A stretch of DNA of 37,042 nucleotides from Muribaculaceae bacterium (GCA_009775265.1 VSPG01000020.1:1-37042), one strand, 5' to 3'; shown: positions 1 through 7,836, counted from the stretch's first letter. The notes: a model not told the origin generated them from the sequence alone. Numbers and translations: made by a program.

Positions 1-752
1 TGTGGCTGTGCCTCTCTGATCCCGGTGTTTTGGGCAAAGAATTTGTCAAGTCGACTGTAGGAAAATGCACGGTCAATTTTCGAACCGTTGAAGGTAAATT
101 CGCCGTCTGAGAAGCGTATGCCCTGCGGTTTGCCTGTGTCGCGGTCGTTGTAAAATTCGACCGTTATACCTGCCGGAGCGAGGCGGCGACGGAACTCGTC
201 CCAAGATTTGCAGCGGTACATCGCCGCCTGAATCCTGGGCTTCATCTCGGCAATCGCGTCTTCATACAGTTTCTTTTTAGGCGAAAAAGTCAGTCCGTAT
301 TTCAGTTTGATAGCTTTGGTAGCATCACGGCTTTTGTCGAAATTGTTGCTCTCGTCGATGGCTTTACCATGGAGATTGACGCGATTATAGACGATATGGA
401 AGTGCGGAGAGCCGGTTTCGAGATGGCGCACAATCAGATATTGTGTGTCTCGGATGTCCATTTGTTCCATATATTCCTTTGCCAGTTGCACCATGAAATC
501 ATCTGTTAGGCGTGGCAAATCCGCCTTGTCGAAACTCACGGCGATGTGTCCGATTGGTTTGCTGATTCTCTTGTTGAGACTCGCTCCGATGTCGAAACTG
601 TCCACAATTCTGCGGTAGTCATTGCCAAGAATCCCGTCGGAATCTATCACTCGCCAAGTGTCTGGGGTGAACTGCTCCTTGTCGTGAAACTCACGCATGA
701 CGTAGCCAACAATATCGGCTGCGGCTCCTATTGCGAGTATTTTTGCTATCAT
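1..752 (-). CDS. MOBP-type relaxase/mobilization nuclease, C-terminus outside window
   Basis: This is my translation from ATG at 752-750 leftwards; the frame stays open to base 1, giving about 250 residues. The N-terminus MIAKILAIG and the segment around residues 110-125 with GSPHFHIVYNRVN are typical of Bacteroides MobA/MobB relaxases (Relaxase domain, PF03432). The HFH pair supplies part of the metal-binding site and the N-terminal region normally holds the catalytic tyrosine. The enzyme nicks oriT and leads the transferred strand. Its ATG overlaps the mobC stop by four bases (ATGA, 752-749), so the two are translationally coupled. Family assignment is confident; the C-terminus cannot be seen. 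Confidence 0.9.
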   Translation of the reverse strand, partial: MIAKILAIGAAADIVGYVMREFHDKEQFTPDTWRVIDSDGILGNDYRRIVDSFDIGASLNKRISKPIGHIAVSFDKADLPRLTDDFMVQLAKEYMEQMDIRDTQYLIVRHLETGSPHFHIVYNRVNLHGKAIDESNNFDKSRDATKAIKLKYGLTFSPKKKLYEDAIAEMKPRIQAAMYRCKSWDEFRRRLAPAGITVEFYNDRDTGKPQGIRFSDGEFTFNGSKIDRAFSYSRLDKFFAQNTGIREAQP

Positions 753-1135
753 AACAATGAGGAATTTGATGTTTTCAACTTGCCGAGTGTGGCTAAAATT
801 CCATCGAGACAGGCCTCTGCCTTTCGCTTTGTCGAGGGCCATGCGTTAGCCTGACACGCCTTGACTTGAGCGTTCAGATTCTTGCCTTGATACATCAGTT
901 CGCGTATCGCCTCGCGTTCAAAATCGGTGAGGCGACCGACAACGGAGAGCCGGAAGACGCAAATTCTAAGCAGCTCGGCAATGCTGACACCGGCAGCCGC
1001 AGCTTTGGCTTTCACCTCACGCTCCTCCGCATCGGTAAAATTCACGGAGACTTTTCGGTCTCTCTTATCACTGGATTCTTTCTTTGGTCGCCCACGGAGT
1101 TTCACACCGGGAGCGTCCTGATTGAACTTTCTCAT
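749..1135 (-). CDS. MobC-like relaxosome accessory protein
   Basis: A basic protein of 128 residues from ATG 1135 (MRKFNQDAPG). A KLRGRPKK basic stretch is followed by KVSVNFTDAEEREVKAKA and a helical C-terminus with LMYQGKNLNAQVKA, the pattern of MobC/BmgB-type mobilization proteins (ribbon-helix-helix fold, PF05713-like). Such proteins bind oriT and help the relaxase open it. The reading frame is open further upstream to an ATG at 1228. I prefer 1135 because the added 31 residues are Pro/Ser-rich and would run through the inverted-repeat oriT candidate. The gene overlaps the relaxase start by four bases. Confidence 0.85.
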   Translation of the reverse strand: MRKFNQDAPGVKLRGRPKKESSDKRDRKVSVNFTDAEEREVKAKAAAAGVSIAELLRICVFRLSVVGRLTDFEREAIRELMYQGKNLNAQVKACQANAWPSTKRKAEACLDGILATLGKLKTSNSSLL

Positions 1136-1140
1136 TCGTT

Positions 1141-1305
1141 GGGTTGGGGATGGTGACCGCAGGGAACAGAGAGCGTCCTTCGGGATGCGAGGGGTTTCGG
1201 CTGGGGAATTTTTTACCTCCCGAAACATACCCTTGCATCCCCAACTAATCCACTATCGTTTCTTAGTTGTGCGCTGACGATAACCGCTCCCTGCGGTCGG
1301 GTTAT
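1141..1305. other. Candidate origin of transfer (oriT) with nested inverted repeats
   Basis: Non-coding DNA between DUF3408 and mobC, the usual place for oriT in such elements. It holds several inverted repeats: GTTGGGGATG (1143-1152) against CATCCCCAAC (1236-1245); GACCGCAGGGA (1155-1165) against TCCCTGCGGTC (1288-1298); a tight UUCG-type hairpin at 1173-1188; GTTTCGG (1194-1200) against CCGAAAC (1220-1226); and a hairpin at 1280-1305 with ATAACC/GGTTAT arms. Function as oriT is inferred from position and structure; I cannot identify the nic site. Confidence 0.55.
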
Positions 1306-1308
1306 ACG

Positions 1309-1806
1309 TTAGAGTTTGCGCCAGATTTCGATGTCGTCACCGTAGATGTCGAGATGCTCGGCAAGGATGGCATTGATGTAGCTGCCGACAGTAGTGTCGC
1401 GGTCACCGAGGATGCGGGCGATGCGTTCAAGCTTCTCCCATACGCTGTCATCGATGTTTACCGGATGACGCTTTGACAGCTTTGACGGCACAAGATAGGT
1501 TGCCTTGAACTCGGCGAAGTCCGATTTGCGCTGTTGCTTGCCGATTCGCTGTTGCTTCGGCGGCTCAGTTATGGCTGTTGCCTCGGTTGAAGTATGCTCG
1601 TTGCCAAACAGATTTTCATTGGCAACGGCGTTGGCAGTGGTGGTGCTGTTAACAGCGTTGTCGCTGTTGACTGCGGGATTGGAGTTGGTAGAGTTATCGG
1701 GTTGCATAATAATTTGGGGGTTAGAGGTTGATACTTGGATTTCGGGTGCATCGGTCAACTTGGTTGACTTGGATGCAGTGGTTGTGGATGTTTTTGTGGT
1801 TTTCAT
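1309..1806 (-). CDS. DUF3408 domain protein of mobilizable elements
   Basis: A 165-residue protein. Residues 1-85 are low-complexity, rich in Thr, Ser and Asn. The C-terminal half (about 95-165) has FKATYLVPSKL, ISKRHP-like basic residues, a helix with KLERIARILG, and SYINAILAEHLDIYGDDI. This matches the DUF3408 family found beside mobilization genes in Bacteroides conjugative and mobilizable elements. The fold is probably a ribbon-helix-helix-like DNA-binding domain, and a role in the relaxosome or in partition is possible but unproven. Its ATG overlaps the DUF6371 stop by four bases (1803-1806), so it sits in the same transcription unit. Confidence 0.8.
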   Translation of the reverse strand: MKTTKTSTTTASKSTKLTDAPEIQVSTSNPQIIMQPDNSTNSNPAVNSDNAVNSTTTANAVANENLFGNEHTSTEATAITEPPKQQRIGKQQRKSDFAEFKATYLVPSKLSKRHPVNIDDSVWEKLERIARILGDRDTTVGSYINAILAEHLDIYGDDIEIWRKL

Positions 1807-2885
1807 TGTTTTGAGGGTGTTGAGGTTTTGTTGATTGCATCAGTATCCGGGGTGTACCGTTCAACAGACACGAGGGTGAGTTGCAAGTCGTCGATGAGTT
1901 TCTGCAACATCGGATTTTTTCTAATCATAGTTTGCAGCACTGCCTGGTCGGGTTCGATTTGCAGGAGATAGTCTGCAATGTCAAGTCCTGCTGTTCGCTC
2001 GTTATCAGTGGCAACTTCTTCAAGGTAGTTGAAGATACTTGCCTCGATATCGAGACTGCGTAACAAATTCAGCTTCTGCCGCCACTGGTCGGTCGCGCCT
2101 ATATCGGGATACAGAATTACCTGACGGCCTCGGAGAACATGGAGTGCATCAGTATTGAAGCATCCGTTTTTACCACCTGTTGCCAGCCATACATATTCCG
2201 GCAGATAATATGCTCCCACAAGTGAAGTCTTTTCGCTCTCGACAATGGCGACAGGCTTGCCTCTGTTCATCGGCAACAGATGTTCACCGAAGAAACACTG
2301 ACGCAGATTGAAGTCAGGCAGTCGGAGCAACGAATGAACCCATGTTACATGGTTGAATGGCTCCTTCACGCGCTTGCCTGTCTCGGCATCGTAAAGCATC
2401 ACCTTTCCGGTGCGAATACTACCGTTGATATCGGTCTGCCAGAACACGCATGATCCGGGCCAGTGCTTTGAGGTGCCTACACGATAGTCTTTCATCAGTC
2501 GTAGGGTTTCCTCGGCTCCGAACTTGGAGCGGAGGAACAGATAGATATTGTTCTTCTCATATCCGTGCAGAGTCTGTGCAACAGTCTCTGACGCGATGAA
2601 GGATGTCGGCTTTTGCTGCTCGGTCGGCTTGGCTCGCCATGCTGACTGAGTAGTGTAATCGCCGTGTAATGGCTTAGCCTCCGGATTGCGCTCAAAGTAT
2701 TCCTTTGGTGTGAGATGGTAACCGCAACTCTGTTCATGGTCACACCTGCCGACATCGTCGGGAAACGAGATTTGTTTTTCGGTGTCAATATACCGGCTAA
2801 AACAACGTTTCTTGTGACAGGCGGGGCAACAGTGACGGCTTCCGACCCCTTTATAGGGCTGGAGAATGAATCGATGATTATTCAT
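1803..2885 (-). CDS. DUF6371 primase-like protein (zinc finger plus TOPRIM-like)
   Basis: About 360 residues from ATG 2885; a TTG two codons further out also fits but is less likely. The N-terminus has a CPACHKKRCF zinc-finger pattern completed by CDHEQSCGYH near residues 48-58, as in DNA-primase zinc domains. The middle region has VAIVESEKTSL and later VILYPDIGATDQW, which resemble TOPRIM acidic motifs (the Glu of VESEK and Asp of YPD). The family is DUF6371, common on Bacteroidota mobile elements. A role in priming the transferred or replicating strand is inferred. It lies downstream of the DUF3987 gene with 88 bases between them, which hold a large inverted repeat. Confidence 0.8.
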   Translation of the reverse strand: MNNHRFILQPYKGVGSRHCCPACHKKRCFSRYIDTEKQISFPDDVGRCDHEQSCGYHLTPKEYFERNPEAKPLHGDYTTQSAWRAKPTEQQKPTSFIASETVAQTLHGYEKNNIYLFLRSKFGAEETLRLMKDYRVGTSKHWPGSCVFWQTDINGSIRTGKVMLYDAETGKRVKEPFNHVTWVHSLLRLPDFNLRQCFFGEHLLPMNRGKPVAIVESEKTSLVGAYYLPEYVWLATGGKNGCFNTDALHVLRGRQVILYPDIGATDQWRQKLNLLRSLDIEASIFNYLEEVATDNERTAGLDIADYLLQIEPDQAVLQTMIRKNPMLQKLIDDLQLTLVSVERYTPDTDAINKTSTPSKQ

Positions 2886-2919
2886 TGTCAAATTATGGGA
2901 TTAAGATGGTGCGGTTCTT

Positions 2920-2959
2920 GCAGTTTCCGCAGTTTGGCGATTGAAACTGCTGAAACTGC
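2920..2959. repeat. Inverted repeat built of paired GAAACTGC units
   Basis: Between the DUF3987 stop and the DUF6371 start, GCAGTTTCCGCAGTTT (2920-2935) faces AAACTGCTGAAACTGC (2944-2959) across an 8-base loop with two mismatches. Each arm is itself a tandem of two roughly 8-base units, so four copies of GAAACTGC lie in two orientations. There is no T-tract typical of an intrinsic terminator. It could be an attenuator, a protein-binding site or a small replication origin for the element's primase and helicase genes. Confidence 0.7.
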
Positions 2960-2973
2960 GGATATTGCATGGG

Positions 2974-4341
2974 TCAAAGTTTGATGTATTTGCCATGCGA
3001 GGACTTTTGAAACAATTTTCCGAGGTTATTCTTCAAAAATTCCATAAAGGTGCGCTCTGCCATACCGTTCTCCATTGCCACGGCGATACCTCCCCCTGTC
3101 TCAAATTCTTGGGGCAATGCGGTGACGATGGCCAACTGCTGGGCAGTGAGCGACAACTCTTTTAGAATTGTCTGTACCTTTACGGCTGATTCCTTGAAAT
3201 ACTCGGCAAGAGAAATGGCACGTTCTACCGATATGAGGTCAATCATATCCTTTCCGGCATCATTGCACGCCCAGCGTGCCATCTGAATAATCAGACAGAA
3301 ACGTATGGCATAGATTTGTAGCTTGCAGTAGATGCCGACAATGGTCTCGTTGGGCTCACGGTCGCAGATGTCCGACAGCTCATGTTGCCACTTGAACAGA
3401 CGCACCATAGCTTCCTCGGTAAACGGTATGCTTACCGGCACAATGTCGTTGTTTTCATCAACGGTACATTGCAATTCCATAAGCCTCGATAAAATGCACT
3501 GCCATTCAGCGGCCACATCGAATGTCGGTTGCTTCATCGACCACCGGGTAGAAGTTTCGTGGCGGAGCAGGACAAACAGGATGCGGTCAATAAAACCGTT
3601 GGCAGAGCGTTCACCTTTGGCGAGTTCGGAAAGAATACGTTTCTGCATCGTGCCGATTACGGACACAAACGGACGCTTGATGAAGATAGAGCTGCGCGAG
3701 CTTTTGCGGTCGGACATGGTAGGCTTGGCGCTGAACACCGACAGCCAGAATTGTTCCTCTGAGCCGTTATTGTAACGGTTGAAGTTCTTGACCCATGCCG
3801 AGAGTTCATCTGACAAGAGACATAGACCACGGCGATTCTGCGAATGGACGAGACTCAGACCTTCCGGGGTAATATCAGACACAAGAAAACGATGGCGGAC
3901 AGGTTCACGGGGGCAGACCTCAATACCTTTTTCTGCACGTTCCTTCCGGCTCATGTCAAGTTGATCCTGATATTCCAGATACTGTTTCTCGTAAATCCGG
4001 TTCTGCTCGTAGTCATGCTCCACAAACGGACGCATTGCAAAACTCAGCGGATGGCTCTTGTTGGCACCGGGTCTTCCGATGAGTGCCATATACAAGATAG
4101 CACTCTCGTCCCAGCCCTCTTTCATTCGCGCAAGATGCGTGTTGCCTATCGCTACCGACACTGCCACCAGCATAGCCGCCGCAACATAATCGACTGGAAA
4201 TCCATAGCAGTCGTTCACCTCCCTGATGATACGTTGTATTTTGGAGGGATAGAGGCTAATGGGAAAACCGCCGCCTGTGATTGCGGTGCAATGGTCAATG
4301 GCCTTGTCGAGCACGAGCTGAGGAGTAATCTTATCGCTCAT
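2974..4341 (-). CDS. DUF3987 helicase-like protein
   Basis: A 455-residue protein of the DUF3987 family. A P-loop-like segment GRPGANKSHP lies near residues 88-97, preceded by the conserved FPVDYVAAAMLVAVSVAIGN helix, and a RHRFLVSDITPEGL block and LLSDELSAWVKNFN (Walker B-like acidic pair) follow. DUF3987 proteins are primase-helicase relatives found in phages and integrative elements. I infer that it acts with the DUF6371 protein in replication of the excised element. It follows the excisionase-like gene with a three-base gap and shares its transcription unit. Confidence 0.8.
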   Translation of the reverse strand: MSDKITPQLVLDKAIDHCTAITGGGFPISLYPSKIQRIIREVNDCYGFPVDYVAAAMLVAVSVAIGNTHLARMKEGWDESAILYMALIGRPGANKSHPLSFAMRPFVEHDYEQNRIYEKQYLEYQDQLDMSRKERAEKGIEVCPREPVRHRFLVSDITPEGLSLVHSQNRRGLCLLSDELSAWVKNFNRYNNGSEEQFWLSVFSAKPTMSDRKSSRSSIFIKRPFVSVIGTMQKRILSELAKGERSANGFIDRILFVLLRHETSTRWSMKQPTFDVAAEWQCILSRLMELQCTVDENNDIVPVSIPFTEEAMVRLFKWQHELSDICDREPNETIVGIYCKLQIYAIRFCLIIQMARWACNDAGKDMIDLISVERAISLAEYFKESAVKVQTILKELSLTAQQLAIVTALPQEFETGGGIAVAMENGMAERTFMEFLKNNLGKLFQKSSHGKYIKL

Positions 4342-4344
4342 AGG

Positions 4345-4728
4345 CTAACGGCTCAAACAGTTTCGTCCGCCTGGGCGCAGACCTTTGTTCATCTCGGCAA
4401 CCATTTCATCATACTTCTCCTGCTGAGATTTGGGCTTGCCGGATGCCATGTATTCGAGAAGCTCGCTCTTAATGAACCTCCACGACTTGCCGCCGGGATT
4501 CTTGTATGCCGGTATGATTCCGGCGCGAGCCTTTTCATAGAGAGTGTTCTTGGACTCTCCGAGTAGTTGACAGGCCTCCTTTGTGGTGATGAAAGGAGAA
4601 CTGTCTTTTGATGGTGGAGCAAGCGCGTTGCGCAGCTCCCGTAGCTCATCTTGCAAGGCTGAGACTCGCTCGATGAGATAGACAACCGCTTCGGGCAGTC
4701 TGTCGAAAGTCACGGGTGTTGTGAACAT
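4345..4728 (-). CDS. Excisionase-like helix-turn-helix protein
   Basis: 127 residues. The N-terminal 40 residues form a probable coiled coil (LIERVSALQDELRELRNAL). A MerR/excisionase-type winged HTH (HTH_17) spans about residues 46-95: FITTKEACQLLGESKNTLYEK followed by a wing with GGKSWRFIKSELLEYM. Proteins of this type at the head of the DUF3987/DUF6371 gene run act as excisionase or as activators of the mobilization genes. It is first in the transcription unit that runs leftwards through the relaxase. The promoter region ahead of it carries the motif array also found ahead of the integrase. Confidence 0.8.
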   Translation of the reverse strand: MFTTPVTFDRLPEAVVYLIERVSALQDELRELRNALAPPSKDSSPFITTKEACQLLGESKNTLYEKARAGIIPAYKNPGGKSWRFIKSELLEYMASGKPKSQQEKYDEMVAEMNKGLRPGGRNCLSR

Positions 4729-4793
4729 GATGCAACCGAAACCTTAGGAAACCGTCATGCCAACGCGGCACGTCCGGGCTAAGATTTCGGTTG

Positions 4794-4824
4794 CAAATGT
4801 ATAAGGAGAAAAAACAGAGAACAA
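4794..4824 (-). promoter_or_regulatory. Promoter of the excisionase-like operon
   Basis: Reading the minus strand, a -33 TTGT (4824-4821), 19 bases, then -7 TACATTTG (4801-4794) fit the Bacteroidota consensus. The -33 box lies inside the 13-bp block AGAGAACAATGAG (4816-4828, plus strand), which recurs at the integrase promoter with the same geometry. The untranslated leader would be about 60 bases. Confidence 0.65.
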
Positions 4825-4838
4825 TGAGGTCTAATCCC

Positions 4839-4907
4839 TCTCAAAACGTTCTCCAAAACGTCTCCAAAGCCTCTCCTACTGGAGATATATGATTCTCCAA
4901 TAGGAGA
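4839..4907. repeat. 11-bp phased TCTCC/GGAGA array upstream of the excisionase-like gene
   Basis: TCTC(C/A) begins at 4839, 4850, 4861 and 4872, exactly 11 bases apart, and again at 4894 (two periods later). GGAGA starts at 4881 and 4903, 22 bases apart. The repeat unit is close to TCTCCAAAACG. The array lies immediately upstream of the -33 box at 4821 and ends against the 3' end of the 417-residue gene. It looks like a helically phased operator for a cooperative DNA-binding protein. Confidence 0.8.
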
Positions 4908-4915
4908 TTGAAGTT

Positions 4916-6169
4916 TTATCCGGCAATAAGGTCGCCACAGTCGAGACTTCTCGAATCCTTACCACGTTCCATAGAGCGTTGAACGAACTCTGCCCACTCT
5001 TCGTCATTCATAGGCTCATCGTTGTCATTATCCATATCTCTATCCTCATCGTAGTCGTTAAGATTATCGTAATCGTCGCGTTCTTCATCTGCTGGTTCTT
5101 GGGCTTCCTCTGATTCGGCAATTTTCGATTTTTCTTCGGTAGAGATTGGTGGATCGGGTTTATAATATATGGGAGCAGCCGTTTTAGGGATTGTTTCCTT
5201 AACGACCTTTTCAGTGGCAGGCTCAATATTTGATGCTTCTGTATTTGCGGAAGTGGTTGTATCCTCCTCGATATTATAATCCGCTATCGTTAGACCTTTG
5301 TCAAAACGTTCCTCAATTTTGATTACGCCTTGAAGAGGATTTTGCTTGAGCTTCTTTGGTAGTTGATTATCTGAAAGACCATCAAGGTGGTAATGGAACG
5401 TGGTCTTTAGAAAATGGTTAATAAAATTATTAGGTTTGCCAAATAGTCTTCCCATGTTCCAGCCAAAATGCAATAATGCCCACTTCTCTATCGGTGATGC
5501 GACCTCGATTCTTGCAGCCGGTATATTAGCCTCGATTTCCTCCGGAGTACGTGAATCCCAGTTTGGAGACGATGCTCTTTGAAACAATCCCAAACGGAAA
5601 AACAGCTTTTCCAAATCACAAGGTTTGACATATGGACCTAGTTTCTCGGCGGTGTATTCGCAGGCAAACCGATATTTGGTGTCTTCCTGCGACTGTACCA
5701 GAGATGCGGCTGATTCCTTCATGTCATTTATGTTGAAGGATACGACTCCGGTCTCATCATGTTTCTTTAATGATGCTTCCGGCGGGATTGCCGTTTCTTG
5801 CCGCAATTTAGTTACAACATTAAGCATCATATCCTCAAAATCGCCACGAGATAAGGGCCTTTCTTTGGACTGTGGAGTGGATGAATTGATGTCAATAACC
5901 GGTTGCGATACAGGAATCTGCTGTACAATCTTCGCTTCCTTTTCTTCTGTTTCGCCGATTAGCGGCATATCTTTGCCTGAAAGAAATTCGACGAGCAAAG
6001 CATATAGTGCAAGTCCGGCGACAATGACAATTAAAAAGAAAACGTTAGCATTGAACTCTGATTCTCCTTTTGATAAAATAGAGTGGCGGATGGTCAGTGC
6101 TGAAAAAATATCAACAGCAATCACCAACACAAGCAACCATGGATGATGGCCTTTGAATAGGTCTTTCAT
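4916..6169 (-). CDS. Membrane-anchored acidic protein of unknown function
   Basis: I do not recognise this 417-residue protein. It starts with two probable membrane helices (about residues 10-28 and 42-63) joined by a short loop, then a long cytoplasmic or periplasmic part. Residues about 110-285 look folded (DFEDMMLNVVTKLRQ; CDLEKLFFRLGLF; EKWALLHFGWNMGRLFG). The tail from about 330 is highly acidic and disordered, with runs of Asp, Glu and Asn (DYDEDRDMDNDNDEP). Codon and base use are clearly more AT-rich than neighbouring genes, suggesting a separate origin. It sits between the excisionase-like gene and the integrase, a common cargo position, and no partner gene makes its function obvious. 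Confidence 0.75.
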   Translation of the reverse strand: MKDLFKGHHPWLLVLVIAVDIFSALTIRHSILSKGESEFNANVFFLIVIVAGLALYALLVEFLSGKDMPLIGETEEKEAKIVQQIPVSQPVIDINSSTPQSKERPLSRGDFEDMMLNVVTKLRQETAIPPEASLKKHDETGVVSFNINDMKESAASLVQSQEDTKYRFACEYTAEKLGPYVKPCDLEKLFFRLGLFQRASSPNWDSRTPEEIEANIPAARIEVASPIEKWALLHFGWNMGRLFGKPNNFINHFLKTTFHYHLDGLSDNQLPKKLKQNPLQGVIKIEERFDKGLTIADYNIEEDTTTSANTEASNIEPATEKVVKETIPKTAAPIYYKPDPPISTEEKSKIAESEEAQEPADEERDDYDNLNDYDEDRDMDNDNDEPMNDEEWAEFVQRSMERGKDSRSLDCGDLIAG

Positions 6170-6283
6170 TCGCGTAATTGTTTAATTGTATAGCCTTAAA
6201 AAATGATGAGTTATGCAAACAAGGTTAAAACACGGTAACACTTTCGATTGTTCATTCTCCGAAAATTGAATCAGCATTGTTGG

Positions 6284-6314
6284 TTGGAGATATGCTTGAT
6301 TCGTTGTACCTTTG
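6284..6314 (+). promoter_or_regulatory. Promoter of the ribbon-helix-helix gene
   Basis: TTGG (6284-6287), 19 bases, then TACCTTTG (6307-6314) match the Bacteroidota promoter consensus. Transcription would begin near 6320, just before the ATG at 6332, which rules out the upstream ATG at 6248. A TCTCC at 6256 and a GGAGA at 6286 flank the region. Confidence 0.7.
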
Positions 6315-6331
6315 CACTCAAAAATAACATA

Positions 6332-6586
6332 ATGGCGACATCAGCTCAAAAGAAAATAATTACGTTCTCTCTGAGAGTAGATCTCATAGAACGTCTTAAA
6401 GATATGGCTAAACAAGAGCATTGTAGCCTTGACAATTTGGTTGAGAGCATATTGTTTGAAGCTGCTTATAATGAGTCTAATGAGATAACAAAGGCCGCTC
6501 TTGAGGAAGCTATTAGTGGAAAATTGAGGACTAAACCTCCCATTGATACATCATCTGTAGAGGCTATGTTTAAGTCAATCGATTAG
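6332..6586 (+). CDS. Small ribbon-helix-helix, antitoxin-like protein
   Basis: 84 residues from ATG 6332 (MATSAQKK), chosen because the promoter's -7 box ends at 6314. The segment IITFSLRVDLIERLKDMAKQ, followed by CSLDNLVESILFEAA, is a ribbon-helix-helix fold: one beta strand and two helices. Bacteroidota carry many such proteins, annotated as antitoxin-like or as toxin-antitoxin system proteins. No toxin gene lies next to it: the upstream gene is divergent and unrelated in appearance, and the downstream gene is the convergent integrase. It is the only plus-strand gene in the element portion. It may be an orphan antitoxin or a transcriptional regulator of the element. Confidence 0.75.
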   Translation: MATSAQKKIITFSLRVDLIERLKDMAKQEHCSLDNLVESILFEAAYNESNEITKAALEEAISGKLRTKPPIDTSSVEAMFKSID

Positions 6587-6608
6587 ACACTATAATAGCA
6601 ATATAATT

Positions 6609-6650
6609 ATAGACCGAGACAATGCTGACAAGGCAATCATCCCGGTCTAT
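6609..6650. terminator. Possible bidirectional terminator between RHH gene and integrase
   Basis: ATAGACCG (6609-6616) and CGGTCTAT (6643-6650) form an 8-bp stem with a 26-base loop, followed by an AT-rich run on the plus side. It lies in the 71-base gap between the two convergent genes. The large loop makes it only moderately convincing. Confidence 0.45.
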
Positions 6651-6657
6651 ATTATTA

Positions 6658-7770
6658 TTATTTCAGAGTGATGGCGTTGGATGCCTCGCGTTTTTTCTCG
6701 CTTACGACATCTGCGTAAATCTGCGTGGTTCGGACACTGCGGTGGGTCAGCATCTTTGATACTACATATACGTCGATACCCAGCGAGATAAGGAGCGTAG
6801 CAAACGAATGGCGAAGACAGTGGAACGAGAGTTTTTTCTCGATGCCTGCGGCCTTCACCCATTTCTTGAATGGCTGTTGTGCCATTGAGCGGCGGAAGCC
6901 TTTGAAGATAAGTCCTTCACCACGTTCACCGCAATATTTCAGAGCCTCTTCACTTATCGGTAATGTCGCTTCTGTCTCGGTTTTCTCGGTACATAGGCGT
7001 ATGCAGTGGCCACCGTCCGGGCTTCGCTCAATATTATCCCATCGGAGCTGCAATAGGTCGCTAAGTCGTAGTCCGGTAAACAGCCCGAACATAGATGCTT
7101 GTTTGAGGATAGGCACCTCACACTCGGTAGCATCAAGGATTTTCATCTCGTCGAGCGTCAGATACTCCTTCTTTACCTCCTGCCATTTGATGCCTTCAAG
7201 AAAGTCGTTGACGTTCTCAGTGATATATTTTTCCTTATATGCCATTTTCAGCAGACAGCGGAATGTTGACCAATAGCCTGAAGCAGAGTTGTTGGATAAC
7301 GGTATCTTTTTGTTAGGGTGGCGCAGATTATGTGCATAGAGAAGATACTCCCGGAATTCTTCGCACAGTTCCGTAGTAATATCGCCGAATGTACATCGGC
7401 CACCGCAGAATTTTTTGAAATGGAGATAGACGCTCATCCATTTGTCATATTTGCTTTTCGCCTTCTTCTCGAAGTAGGCAAGAAAGTCCATCTTCTGTTT
7501 AGTCTTGTCAAGGAATCCGAACTGTTCGTTTACGAGGCTCTGATAACGGATGCAACGGATGGCCTCGGCTTTCTCCTCCATTTCCTGATTGAAACGGCGT
7601 TGCATCTCGTTGGCCGGTTCGGCAAAGATGACTATGCCGAGAGTTTCGCGGCGGGTCATCTTGTTTGTGTGGGGATTGCGTATCGCGGGATAATAATCGA
7701 GATAGAGCGATACCTTACCTCCGGCATACGGGCGACGACGGAGGAACACTTTGGTGCAGGTGTTTGTCAT
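6658..7770 (-). CDS. Tyrosine-type site-specific integrase
   Basis: 370 residues from ATG 7770 (MTNTCTKVFL). The open frame extends further to 7914, but that part overlaps the next gene and the promoter's -7 box at 7806-7813. Domains: N-terminal arm-DNA-binding region (about 1-100), SAM-like core-binding domain (about 100-195), and catalytic domain (about 203-365). Catalytic residues are visible: Arg235 in TGLRLSDLL, Lys near 262, His317 and Arg320 in HCLRHSFAT, His343, and Tyr352 in TTQIYADV. It resembles the Bacteroides NBU/Tn4555 family of integrases and should catalyse integration and excision of this element. Its closeness to the mnmE junction fits an integrase near an element end. Confidence 0.93.
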   Translation of the reverse strand: MTNTCTKVFLRRRPYAGGKVSLYLDYYPAIRNPHTNKMTRRETLGIVIFAEPANEMQRRFNQEMEEKAEAIRCIRYQSLVNEQFGFLDKTKQKMDFLAYFEKKAKSKYDKWMSVYLHFKKFCGGRCTFGDITTELCEEFREYLLYAHNLRHPNKKIPLSNNSASGYWSTFRCLLKMAYKEKYITENVNDFLEGIKWQEVKKEYLTLDEMKILDATECEVPILKQASMFGLFTGLRLSDLLQLRWDNIERSPDGGHCIRLCTEKTETEATLPISEEALKYCGERGEGLIFKGFRRSMAQQPFKKWVKAAGIEKKLSFHCLRHSFATLLISLGIDVYVVSKMLTHRSVRTTQIYADVVSEKKREASNAITLK

Positions 7771-7805
7771 TGCTTTATGGGGTTTGAGGGTTTGAAAATC
7801 AGATA

Positions 7806-7836
7806 CAAAAGTAGCGGGAGAAGCATGAGAGAACAA
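7806..7836 (-). promoter_or_regulatory. Promoter of the integrase gene
   Basis: On the minus strand, -33 TTGT (7836-7833), 19 bases, then -7 TACTTTTG (7813-7806). The 13-bp block AGAGAACAATGAG (7828-7840) contains the -33 box and is identical to that at 4816-4828, with the same spacing to the -7 box. The leader to ATG 7770 is about 30 bases. Confidence 0.65.

Noticed and set aside
4839..4907. Possible CRISPR array
   Set aside because: Units are only 5-11 bases with no spacers of uniform length and no cas genes.
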